From Thermoguttaceae bacterium (lineage in GTDB: Bacteria; Planctomycetota; Planctomycetia; Pirellulales; Thermoguttaceae), in the NCBI GenBank assembly GCA_017454585.1, contig JAFTCU010000288.1:1-12315 (forward strand): a DNA stretch of 12,315 bases, in the 5' to 3' direction. A model generated the notes under the pieces. It was not told where the DNA came from. It searched no databases and saw nothing but the letters and a program-made list of their open reading frames with translations. The translations under genes and the position numbers were made by a program. Below, piece after piece: positions 1-6,193 of this stretch. How positions within the stretch are numbered: position 1 is the stretch's first letter; each line of letters starts with the position of its first letter.

Positions 1-537
1 CCACATCGCCAAGTCGCGGACCTTCCCTTGGTAGCGGGTCGCGAGCGCTTCCACCCCGCGGTCCCACGCGGCAAGACCTTCCTCCGAGACGGGGAAACCG
101 GCGCCGAGGTCCCAATCCCCGCCGCCAGGGTAGATCGGGTTCCCGTAGTCAGTCTCAAGCCAGATTTCCAGCCCGCGGGCGATCGCATCGTCGATCACGG
201 CGTCGAGCCACGCGAAATCGTAAACGCCCTTTTCCTTCTCGGTTTTGGCCCAGCCGGCCTGAAGGCGGATCCGGCGGATCCCCAGCGGCGCGACGTACTC
301 TTTGTACGTTTCCCAGAAAATGTAGTCGCGGTCGAGCGTCTCGCAGCCGAGCGTCCAGTTCTGACCGGCCGTGATTTCCGGGGCGGATTTCGGGCGGACC
401 GTTCCCAGAACGTTCCAGTTGGCGCCGGGGCTGAACGTGGTCTGGACCCGCGTATCTGACCGATCCAGCATCTGGGCAAACGCGGGAACCGAGGAAAGCA
501 GGACACACAAAACGAAAAGAAGCGGAGACTTTTTCAT
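1..537 (-). CDS. Secreted TIM-barrel glycoside hydrolase, 5' part only (runs off left edge)
   Basis: The frame stays open from an ATG at 537 down to base 1, giving 179 residues with no stop, so the C-terminal part lies outside the window. Residues 1-21 form a signal peptide (Lys-Lys, hydrophobic core, cut near AFA-Q), so the enzyme is exported. From about residue 75 the pattern matches the first strands of a clan GH-A (beta/alpha)8 barrel: LGIRRIRLQAGWAK at 85-98, then KGVYDFAWLDAVIDDAIARG, then GLEIWLETDYGNP at 122-134. This resembles GH39, GH5 or related xylosidase/glucosidase-type barrels. The fragment ends in DLAMW, just where the acid/base motif (usually WNEP-like) would follow, so the catalytic residues cannot be checked and the family is uncertain. 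It lies 117 bases downstream of deoC on the same strand and may be cotranscribed with it. Only a weak AAGG sequence precedes the start. Confidence 0.85.
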   Translation of the reverse strand, partial: MKKSPLLFVLCVLLSSVPAFAQMLDRSDTRVQTTFSPGANWNVLGTVRPKSAPEITAGQNWTLGCETLDRDYIFWETYKEYVAPLGIRRIRLQAGWAKTEKEKGVYDFAWLDAVIDDAIARGLEIWLETDYGNPIYPGGGDWDLGAGFPVSEEGLAAWDRGVEALATRYQGKVRDLAMW

Positions 538-547
538 GATTGGGCCT

Positions 548-573
548 TACGGGGACGACGCTTCCAGCGTCGT
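548..573 (-). repeat. 26-nt palindromic element, copy 1
   Basis: On the minus strand this copy has left arm ACGACGCT, loop GGA, right arm AGCGTCGT and tail CCCCGTA. The two arms pair perfectly over 8 bp (555-562 with 566-573). It matches the consensus of the five copies in this window. It lies immediately upstream of the glycoside hydrolase start codon at 537 and points the opposite way to the other four copies. Confidence 0.8.
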
Positions 574-619
574 TAAAACAGTAATTGAGTTTTTTTTGTT
601 ACATTTTATCGCGAATTTG

Positions 620-645
620 ACGACGCTAGAAGCGTCGTCCCCGCA
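620..645 (+). repeat. 26-nt palindromic element, copy 2
   Basis: Arms ACGACGCT (620-627) and AGCGTCGT (631-638) pair perfectly around the loop AGA, followed by CCCCGCA. With copy 1 it forms a 24-of-26 inverted repeat separated by 46 bases, so the spacer between deoC and the glycoside hydrolase gene could fold as two small hairpins or as one long stem. There is no T-run after either arm on the minus strand, so it does not look like a standard terminator. Confidence 0.8.
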
Positions 646-654
646 ATACTTGGC

Positions 655-1383
655 TTAATTTGACTCGCTTTGAGCCTCCAGCATCGCGGCCACGGAACTC
701 CAGCTCATCCCGAACAGGCGCGCACCCTCAGTGTACATCGCCTTGAGGGTTTCCAGCGAGCGGATCCCGCCGGCGGCCTTGATCCCGCACTGGTCGCCGA
801 CTGCGGCCTTCATGATGCGGACGTCCTCCACGGTCGTTTTCTTCGAGGAGGGCCAGCCGGTGGACGTTTTGATCCAGTCGGAACCGACTCCGCAGGCGAT
901 TTTGGCGGCCATGGTGATTTGCTCCGGCGTCAGGTACGGCGTCTCGAGGATCGTTTTCAGGACGATCCCTTCGGAGGCTTTGCGGATCGCCTTGAGGTCC
1001 TCCTCGACGCGCTTCCACTCGCCGGAAATGGCCAGACCGACCTGCATCACGCAATCCAGTTCGTTGCAGCCGAGTTCGATCATGCGCTCGACTTCGTAAA
1101 CCTTGACGCACGTGCGGTGTGCGCCGTCGGGGAAACCGACCGTTCCGCCGATTTTGATCTGACGTTTGCCTTCAGCTTCACGCCGGGCGTTCATCCCGAG
1201 CGCTTCGGGCATGACGATCTCGTAATTCCCCCCGAGGAGGAAAATCCCCGAGGTACTGAAACGGTCGGCGTAAGCGATCGTCTGACGCGCGTCTTCCAGA
1301 GTCGATTGGGCCTGGACCGCCGAGCAGTCGATCATGGAGGCGATTTCTTCAAGAGTTAATTCTTCTGCGGGTTTTGTAAGCAT
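655..1383 (-). CDS. deoC: Deoxyribose-phosphate aldolase (DeoC)
   Basis: The 242-residue cytoplasmic protein has the full DeoC class I aldolase pattern. The family reversibly cleaves 2-deoxy-D-ribose 5-phosphate to glyceraldehyde 3-phosphate and acetaldehyde. Visible motifs are GGTVGFPDGAHRT at 79-91, NELDCVMQVG with Asp110 (the proton-relay Asp), LKTILET at 142-148, WIKTSTGW with Lys172 as the Schiff-base lysine, and GIKAAGGIRS with Lys202 as the second active-site lysine. Length is normal for the family. The N-terminal IDHTLL motif of classical DeoC is replaced by IDCSAV at about 18-23, which suggests a divergent subfamily. The start at 1383 lies about 50 bases below a good promoter. No Shine-Dalgarno sequence is visible: the leader is a heptamer repeat followed by CTAGAAAAA. 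It is divergent from the ankyrin gene. Function is confident; the physiological sugar is less so, because no other nucleoside-catabolism genes are nearby. Confidence 0.93.
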   Translation of the reverse strand: MLTKPAEELTLEEIASMIDCSAVQAQSTLEDARQTIAYADRFSTSGIFLLGGNYEIVMPEALGMNARREAEGKRQIKIGGTVGFPDGAHRTCVKVYEVERMIELGCNELDCVMQVGLAISGEWKRVEEDLKAIRKASEGIVLKTILETPYLTPEQITMAAKIACGVGSDWIKTSTGWPSSKKTTVEDVRIMKAAVGDQCGIKAAGGIRSLETLKAMYTEGARLFGMSWSSVAAMLEAQSESN

Positions 1384-1390
1384 TTTTTCT

Positions 1391-1425
1391 AGTTAGGAGT
1401 TAGGAGTTAGGAATTAGGAGTTGGG
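1391..1425. repeat. Heptamer tandem repeat (AGTTAGG type, 5 units)
   Basis: Five consecutive 7-base units read AGTTAGG three times, then AATTAGG and AGTTGGG. The array lies in the predicted 5' untranslated leader of deoC, between the promoter and the start codon. It is one of five period-7 arrays in spacers of this window. Heptanucleotide short tandem repeats (STRR) of this kind are known from cyanobacteria. Confidence 0.85.
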
Positions 1426-1437
1426 AATTTAAAATTC

Positions 1438-1465
1438 AGTATAGCACGTTTCCGGTAAAAGTCAA
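1438..1465 (-). promoter_or_regulatory. Sigma70-like promoter for deoC
   Basis: On the minus strand, TTGACT (1465-1460, five of six to TTGACA) is followed after 16 bases by TATACT (1443-1438, five of six to TATAAT). Transcription would start near 1431, leaving a leader of about 50 bases that contains the heptamer array. The region upstream (1466-1497) is rich in A and T tracts, as in an UP element. Confidence 0.65.
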
Positions 1466-1485
1466 GTTCCTGAAAAAAATTTCGT

Positions 1486-1497
1486 GAAAAATTTTTC
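1486..1497. promoter_or_regulatory. 12-bp perfect AT palindrome upstream of the deoC promoter
   Basis: GAAAAATTTTTC is a perfect palindrome about 20 bases upstream of the deoC -35 box, in the divergent deoC/ankyrin spacer. It could be an operator or simply part of an A/T-tract UP element. AT-rich palindromes of this size arise easily by chance. Confidence 0.25.
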
Positions 1498-1526
1498 CGG
1501 GGGCTTTTATTTTCTGGGGGATTTGT

Positions 1527-1532
1527 TATACT
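1527..1532 (+). promoter_or_regulatory. Possible -10 box for the plus-strand gene block
   Basis: TATACT matches TATAAT at five of six positions and lies 131 bases upstream of the ankyrin gene. No convincing -35 box sits 16-18 bases before it; the best candidates are T-rich runs at 1503-1511. It is the only promoter-like element seen for the plus-strand block. Confidence 0.25.
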
Positions 1533-1584
1533 AAATAAAAAACACGTAGGAAATCTTTCTTGCGCCTGCATTACCCGGAGCGTT

Positions 1585-1605
1585 CATTCCTCATTCCTGA
1601 TTTAA
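1585..1605. repeat. Short heptamer array abutting palindromic element copy 3
   Basis: Two exact CATTCCT units are followed by a degenerate seventh-base-phased unit, GATTTAA. The next base, 1606, is the first base of palindromic element copy 3. Two exact units alone would be weak. The phasing and abutment, repeated at 3145-3212, make it credible. Confidence 0.5.
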
Positions 1606-1631
1606 ACGATACTGGAAGCGTAGTCCCCGTA
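1606..1631 (+). repeat. 26-nt palindromic element, copy 3 (decayed)
   Basis: The arms ACGATACT and AGCGTAGT around loop GGA differ from the consensus at two positions and one position, so two of the eight pairs are lost. The tail CCCCGTA is intact. It lies 31 bases upstream of the ankyrin gene start. Confidence 0.65.
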
Positions 1632-1662
1632 TTCATTTAACCCCTTTCAGAAAGGCAAATCA

Positions 1663-3105
1663 ATGAAACCTCATTTCGCTCTTTTGGCTTTCCTTCTGCT
1701 CATCACTCCGGTTTTCGCGGGGGTTGGGTCATTCTACCGTGCCTCGGATTCCCGTCTTTTCCGTTACATCCGGCAAGGAAATCTGGAGGCGGTTCAGCGT
1801 TTTGTCGAAGCCAACCCGGATATTCTTGACACAGACGGCCGGGAGGCTCTCGAAGCCGCGCTGGAGGCTGGTCAACTCAAAATCTTTAAGTATTTTGAGG
1901 AGGAAGGGGTTGAACTGAAATCGGACGATTCGGATTCCGAGAGCCTTCTCTGGTTGGCCTGTTCGATCGAGATCACCTCGGAGGGCAAAGCGCGAAAAAT
2001 CGATGAGGAAGCCGTCCTCGAAATAGTGAAATACCTCGTCTCCAAAGATTTTAGTCTTAAAGAAAGCCACGATTCCCAAACTCTTTTGGACTGTTCCGTT
2101 CAGGCGGGGAATCTCTCGCTCACGCAGTACCTCATCGATCAGAAACTTGATGTGAACGCGCATTTTGAAGATTCGCCGATCATTGGAGACCTGCTCGACT
2201 CAGACCCGGAAACACTTGAAGTCGCCGAGCTTTTGCTCAAGTCCGGGGCGAAAACCGTCCAAATGTCCAAGGATTCAGAGTTTTGTGAATGGTCACTGAT
2301 CCATGAAGCAATCAGGCAAGGAAAAATCGAATGGGTAAAACTTTTGGTAAAATACGGCGCATCACTCGAAACGGTTTATGACGGTGGTCAGCCCCTTCAC
2401 GCGGCTGTCGCGGCCAAGGAAGAAGAAATCGTTCATTTTCTCGTCGAGCAGGGCGCTCCGTTGGAAGCCAGAACCGATTTTGGTTGGACCCCGCTTCTGC
2501 TCGCCGTCATGGATGACGTGGAAATGGTCAAATACTTCGTCGATCATGGGGCGGATCTGAACGTGGTGACGGATAACGACCGCGACGCGCTCTTCCTCGC
2601 CGCAGAATCGGGCAACCCGGCGATCGTGGACTTCCTGCTCGAGAAGAAACTTGACCCGAAGCGGGTGAATTTCAGCGGCCAGAGCATCCTTTTCGCGGCG
2701 GCCAAGGGTGGAAATCAGGAAATTTTCGACAAAATTTTCAAGTTTGACTCGGACGTCACTCAGATGGATTCCCAGGGACATACGCTCCTTTTCGCGGCCG
2801 TATGCGGGCTGAATCAGGCCATCATCGAAAAACTCCTGGACGCTGGCGTTCCCGTGAATGCCAAAGCGAAGGGTGGGTACACTGCCATGAATCTTGATCG
2901 TCAAATTGGCGGTTTTAACCTGGAATTCCTTGATTCCCACGGCGGAAAAGAGGCCGACCTCCGTATGGAGGAGTTGGTGACGAACAGCAAGGACTCCACG
3001 ATTGGAATACTCGTATCGCATGGAGTGGGAAATTTTATGGGAACCTTGGGAAGACCGGGTAATAGAGGACAAAGAATACCGGCTGGAATGGGCGGATTTA
3101 TGTAA
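1663..3105 (+). CDS. Secreted ankyrin-repeat protein
   Basis: This 480-residue protein starts with a signal peptide (MKPHFALLAFLLLITPVFAG) and is otherwise built of about ten or eleven ankyrin repeats between residues 29 and 401. The clearest are 242-271 (GQPLHAAVAAKEEEIVHFLVEQGAPLEA), 274-303 and 307-336, each with the helix-turn-helix and a hairpin ending in GA or a variant. Ankyrin repeats bind other proteins; no catalytic domain is present. Being exported, it would work in the periplasm or at the surface. The tail from about 457 is rich in Gly and Arg (GRPGNRGQRIPAGMGGF) and looks disordered. The start has a GAAAGG site at 1650-1655 with seven bases of spacing, like those of its neighbours. 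It is the first plus-strand gene, 109 bases before the kinase. Its link to sugar use is unknown, and it may be only a neighbour. Confidence 0.88.
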   Translation: MKPHFALLAFLLLITPVFAGVGSFYRASDSRLFRYIRQGNLEAVQRFVEANPDILDTDGREALEAALEAGQLKIFKYFEEEGVELKSDDSDSESLLWLACSIEITSEGKARKIDEEAVLEIVKYLVSKDFSLKESHDSQTLLDCSVQAGNLSLTQYLIDQKLDVNAHFEDSPIIGDLLDSDPETLEVAELLLKSGAKTVQMSKDSEFCEWSLIHEAIRQGKIEWVKLLVKYGASLETVYDGGQPLHAAVAAKEEEIVHFLVEQGAPLEARTDFGWTPLLLAVMDDVEMVKYFVDHGADLNVVTDNDRDALFLAAESGNPAIVDFLLEKKLDPKRVNFSGQSILFAAAKGGNQEIFDKIFKFDSDVTQMDSQGHTLLFAAVCGLNQAIIEKLLDAGVPVNAKAKGGYTAMNLDRQIGGFNLEFLDSHGGKEADLRMEELVTNSKDSTIGILVSHGVGNFMGTLGRPGNRGQRIPAGMGGFM

Positions 3106-3144
3106 ACCCTTCCCATGGCGCGTAATTCCGGCCATCTTTCCAAA

Positions 3145-3170
3145 ATGACGCTGGAAGTGTCGTCCCCGTA
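3145..3170 (+). repeat. 26-nt palindromic element, copy 4
   Basis: Arms ATGACGCT and AGTGTCGT around loop GGA pair over eight positions with two G-T wobbles, followed by CCCCGTA. One base differs from consensus in each arm, and both changes keep pairing as wobbles. It sits between the ankyrin and kinase genes. Confidence 0.78.
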
Positions 3171-3212
3171 AATTCCTCATTATTCGTTATTCGTTTTTCA
3201 TTATTCATTCGC
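3171..3212. repeat. Heptamer tandem repeat (CATTATT/CGTTATT type, 6 units)
   Basis: Six 7-base units run from the last base of palindromic element copy 4 to two bases before the kinase ATG. The units are AATTCCT, CATTATT, CGTTATT, then CGTTTTT, CATTATT and CATTCGC. The array takes the place of the ribosome binding site: the 20 bases before ATG contain no purine-rich AAAGG or AGGAG. Confidence 0.8.
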
Positions 3213-3214
3213 TT

Positions 3215-4702
3215 ATGAAGTACATACTTGCGCACGATCTTGGAACCTCCGGCAATAAAGCGACGCTTTACTCGGAGGAGGGTAAACTCGTGGCTTCGGT
3301 CACGATGGAATATGAACTTTTGCTTTCCAATGGGAACTGGGCAGAACAGAGGGCCGAGGACTGGTGGCGGGCCGTCTGCGACTCGACCCGGAAGCTACTG
3401 GAAAACGTCGATCCCGCGGACATTGCGGCGGTTTCGTTCAGCGGCCAGATGCTCGGCTGCCTGTGCGTGGACGAAAAATGCCAGCCGTTGGCCAACTCGA
3501 TCATCTGGGCCGACATGCGCTCCAGCGAGGAGGAAAAACTCATCCGCGAGCGCATCGCCGAGACCGATTTTTACCGGATCACCGGCCACCGGATCAGTCC
3601 GGCGTACAGTTTGTTCAAGCTCCTCTGGATGAAACGGAACCACCCGGAAGTTTACGCGAAAACGTTCCGGATGCTCAACGCGAAGGACTTCATTCTGTAC
3701 CGCCTGACCGGGAATTTTCTCACGGAATACTCGGACGCGTCGAGCACGTGCATGATGGACCTGAACACGCTCGAGTGGTCGCAGGAACTCATGGACGTCG
3801 CGGAGCTGGACATTCGGAAGCTCCCCGAGCTTCACTCCTCAATTGACCTGGCGGGTAAAATTACGCCGGAAGCCGCCCGCGCGACGGGGCTTTTGGAAGG
3901 CACGCCCGTGATTTTGGGCGGAGGTGACGGAGCCTGCGCTGCGGTCGGGACCGGCTGCGTCCGGGAGGGAGTCGCCAACTGTGTGCTTGGGACTTCTTCC
4001 TGGATCTCCATCACGACAGACGAGCCGATCTACGACGAGGGAATGACCACGTTCAACTTCGCGCACATCGTGCCGGGAAAAATCATGCCGACCGGAACGA
4101 TCCAGACGGGCGGCGGCGCGCTTTCGTGGGCGGTCAAAACCCTTTACGGGAAGGAAGACGGAGTGTACCCGGCCATGCAAAAAGAAGCGGCAGTTTCTCC
4201 GCCCGGAGCTCGCGGACTGCTGTTTTTGCCGTACCTGATCGGCGAGCGCAGCCCCCGGTGGGACGCTTTCGCCCGCGGGAGTTTCGTCGGCCTGACCCTC
4301 GACCACAATCGGGGCGATATGATCCGCGCGGTCATGGAAGGGGTCGCGATGAACCTCGATCTGGTTCTGAAAGTCTTCACGAAGCGGGTCGATATTCAGG
4401 AGCTGATCGCCATTGGCGGCGGCGCGCGTACCGATTTGTGGCTTCAAATCTTCGCGGACGTTTTCGGAAAGACCATCGTGAAGCCGAACTTTCTGGAAGA
4501 AGCGACTTCCATGGGCGCGGCCATTACCGGCGGCGTGGGGGTCGGCCTCTTTGAAAACTTCCAGGTCATCGACCGATTCCTCCAGCCGGAGGAAAGTTTC
4601 TCGCCGGATCTGGAAAAAACGGCCGTTTACGACGCAAAATTCAAGCCCCTTTTCGACGAGGCGTACTTCGCGCTGAAAGACATTTTCCGGAAACTGGCGT
4701 GA
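3215..4702 (+). CDS. FGGY-family carbohydrate kinase (xylulokinase-like)
   Basis: This 495-residue cytoplasmic kinase transfers phosphate from ATP to a sugar or ketose. Its length fits xylulokinase. The FGGY N-domain shows the phosphate loop DLGTSGNKA at 8-16, SFSGQMLG at 74-81, WADMRS at 98-103 and YRLTGNF at 162-168. The C-domain shows GGGDGACAAVGTG at 235-247 with catalytic Asp238, CVLGTSS at 256-262, GERSPRWD at 343-350 and the second FGGY signature GGGARTDLWLQIFAD at 401-415. Xylulokinases such as E. coli XylB have SGQMHG at the sugar site. Here the His is Leu, so D-xylulose may not be the substrate and no symbol is given. The start is preceded by a heptamer repeat instead of a Shine-Dalgarno site. 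The GH28-like gene follows after 23 bases, so the two are probably cotranscribed. The kinase would trap a sugar released by the secreted hydrolases. Confidence 0.92.
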   Translation: MKYILAHDLGTSGNKATLYSEEGKLVASVTMEYELLLSNGNWAEQRAEDWWRAVCDSTRKLLENVDPADIAAVSFSGQMLGCLCVDEKCQPLANSIIWADMRSSEEEKLIRERIAETDFYRITGHRISPAYSLFKLLWMKRNHPEVYAKTFRMLNAKDFILYRLTGNFLTEYSDASSTCMMDLNTLEWSQELMDVAELDIRKLPELHSSIDLAGKITPEAARATGLLEGTPVILGGGDGACAAVGTGCVREGVANCVLGTSSWISITTDEPIYDEGMTTFNFAHIVPGKIMPTGTIQTGGGALSWAVKTLYGKEDGVYPAMQKEAAVSPPGARGLLFLPYLIGERSPRWDAFARGSFVGLTLDHNRGDMIRAVMEGVAMNLDLVLKVFTKRVDIQELIAIGGGARTDLWLQIFADVFGKTIVKPNFLEEATSMGAAITGGVGVGLFENFQVIDRFLQPEESFSPDLEKTAVYDAKFKPLFDEAYFALKDIFRKLA

Positions 4703-4725
4703 TTAATCCATAAAGGGTCCAACTC

Positions 4726-6114
4726 ATGAAAACTTTCAAACTCCTTTGTTTTGCGCTCCTCCTTGCGGCCGTCTGTTTCACGTCGCTAGTTTTGGCCGCG
4801 GAAGATCCGGCTCCGGCGGAGTTCAACGTTCGGGCTTTCGGCGCGGCGGGCAACGGCGTGACGAAGGACACCGCGGCACTCCAGAAGGCGATAGACGCCT
4901 GCACGGCCAGCGGCGGCGGAACGGTCGTAGTCCCGCCGGGTACGTATCTGACCGGCTCGATTTTCCTCAAAAACAACGTGGACTTTTACCTGATGCAGGG
5001 CGCGACGCTCCTGGGAAGCCCCGATAAAGAGGACTACAACGCGGTGGACATCTGTCCGCAAAACTGCGGAAATCCGAACGAATCCTCCTACGGTGCGCAC
5101 CTGATTTTGTGCATCGAGCAGAAAAACGTGACTCTCCGCGGCCCGGGCTGCGTCGATGGGAACGGCTCGAAATTCACGATCGACCCGAACGGTGTGCCGT
5201 ACCCGGCGCAGGACAAAATCCCGTGGCGCGTCTCGCAGATGGTCTATTTCGTCGAGTGCGAGAACGTCCGTGTGCAGGACATTGAGCTGACGAACAGTTC
5301 CTACTGGACGTCATTTTACCACGGCTGCACGCACGTTTTCATTCGTGGCGTCCGGATCCATAATTCCCGCCACCCGCACACGCATAACGGCGACGGGATC
5401 GACCTTGACTGCTGCGAGTACGTGACCGTGAGCGACTGCCAGATCGATTCCGCCGATGACTGCATCACGTTCCGCGCCGACTCGAAGCGCCTGAAGAATC
5501 CGCGTCCGTGCCGGAACATCACGGTGACGAACTGCGTCCTTTCGACCCCCTGCAACTGCTTCCGGTTCGGCGTGGGCGATGGTGTCGCGGAAAATATTAC
5601 CATTTCGAACATCGTGGTCGAAACCTCCCGCACGGCGTTCAACTTCGTTTCGAGCTGGCGTGAGGGTTCCCGCGGGGTCGATATTCGGAACGTGCGCATT
5701 AATAATATTACGCTTGACTGCGAGATTTTCGTCCACATGTACTACAAAATGACGGATCAGGCGGAGATCCGTGACATTGCGATCACGAACGTGAGCGGAA
5801 CACTTCGGCAAGTTTCGGAGATGGATCCGAACCGCCGCGACGAGTCGTGCGTCTGGCTCAATCGGCCCGAGGTGGATTTTGTGCAGATGCTTGGCAAACC
5901 GGCCGCGCATTTGAAGAACATCCGGTTCTCGGACGTGGACCTCCATGTTTTCGCGGACGGGATCTGGCACGCGGAATACGTGGACGGCCTGACGCTTGAA
6001 AACGTCATGCTCCGCCCGACGGACCCGACCCACCCGATGCGCTACGAGCTGATCGGGATCACCGACCTGAGCGAAGGCGGCCGTAACCAGCCCGAAGCGG
6101 AACTGATTCGATGA
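4726..6114 (+). CDS. Secreted GH28-like right-handed beta-helix glycosidase
   Basis: The 462-residue protein has a signal peptide (residues 1 to about 25, cut near VLAA-ED). It opens with the GH28/pectate-lyase-3 module: FNVRAFGAAGNGVTKDT at 33-49, then GGGTVVVPPGTYLTGSIFLK at 63-82. Parallel beta-helix turns follow, with repeated hydrophobic-x-N patterns such as NITVTNCV and NITISNIVV. The GH28 acid motifs are present: NGDGIDLD at 221-228 and SADDCITFRAD at 242-252 with Asp244 and Asp245. The GHG motif with catalytic-site His is replaced by FGVGDG (281-286), so His is missing, and no clear RxK follows. GH28 enzymes cleave galacturonan or rhamnogalacturonan; the altered site argues against a plain polygalacturonase. 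An AAAGGG site at 4712-4717 with eight bases of spacing supports the start. It lies 23 bases after the kinase, in the same presumed operon. Confidence 0.88.
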   Translation: MKTFKLLCFALLLAAVCFTSLVLAAEDPAPAEFNVRAFGAAGNGVTKDTAALQKAIDACTASGGGTVVVPPGTYLTGSIFLKNNVDFYLMQGATLLGSPDKEDYNAVDICPQNCGNPNESSYGAHLILCIEQKNVTLRGPGCVDGNGSKFTIDPNGVPYPAQDKIPWRVSQMVYFVECENVRVQDIELTNSSYWTSFYHGCTHVFIRGVRIHNSRHPHTHNGDGIDLDCCEYVTVSDCQIDSADDCITFRADSKRLKNPRPCRNITVTNCVLSTPCNCFRFGVGDGVAENITISNIVVETSRTAFNFVSSWREGSRGVDIRNVRINNITLDCEIFVHMYYKMTDQAEIRDIAITNVSGTLRQVSEMDPNRRDESCVWLNRPEVDFVQMLGKPAAHLKNIRFSDVDLHVFADGIWHAEYVDGLTLENVMLRPTDPTHPMRYELIGITDLSEGGRNQPEAELIR

Positions 6115-6120
6115 TTCCCT

Positions 6121-6155
6121 TTTAATTCATAATTCAAAAATCATAATTCATAATT
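6121..6155. repeat. Heptamer tandem repeat (CATAATT type, 5 units)
   Basis: Five 7-base units fill the first half of the 79-base spacer between the GH28-like and oxidoreductase genes: TTTAATT, CATAATT, CAAAAAT, then CATAATT twice. No hairpin element abuts it here. The rest of the spacer carries the GAAAGG ribosome binding site at 6180-6185. Confidence 0.8.
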
Positions 6156-6193
6156 TTTCCCTCCCCACCTTTAACAAAAGAAAGGACCAACCA

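Noticed and set aside
28..459. 143-codon plus-strand open frame at the left edge
   Set aside because: It is opposite the glycoside hydrolase fragment, which has a signal peptide and barrel motifs on the minus strand.
590..598. Run of eight T as a rho-independent terminator on the plus strand
   Set aside because: The hairpin ending at 573 is 17 bases away, and no plus-strand gene lies upstream in the window.
3215..4702. Naming the kinase xylB
   Set aside because: Overall similarity fits xylulokinase, but the substrate-site His is Leu and no xylose isomerase gene is present, so the symbol would be overclaimed.
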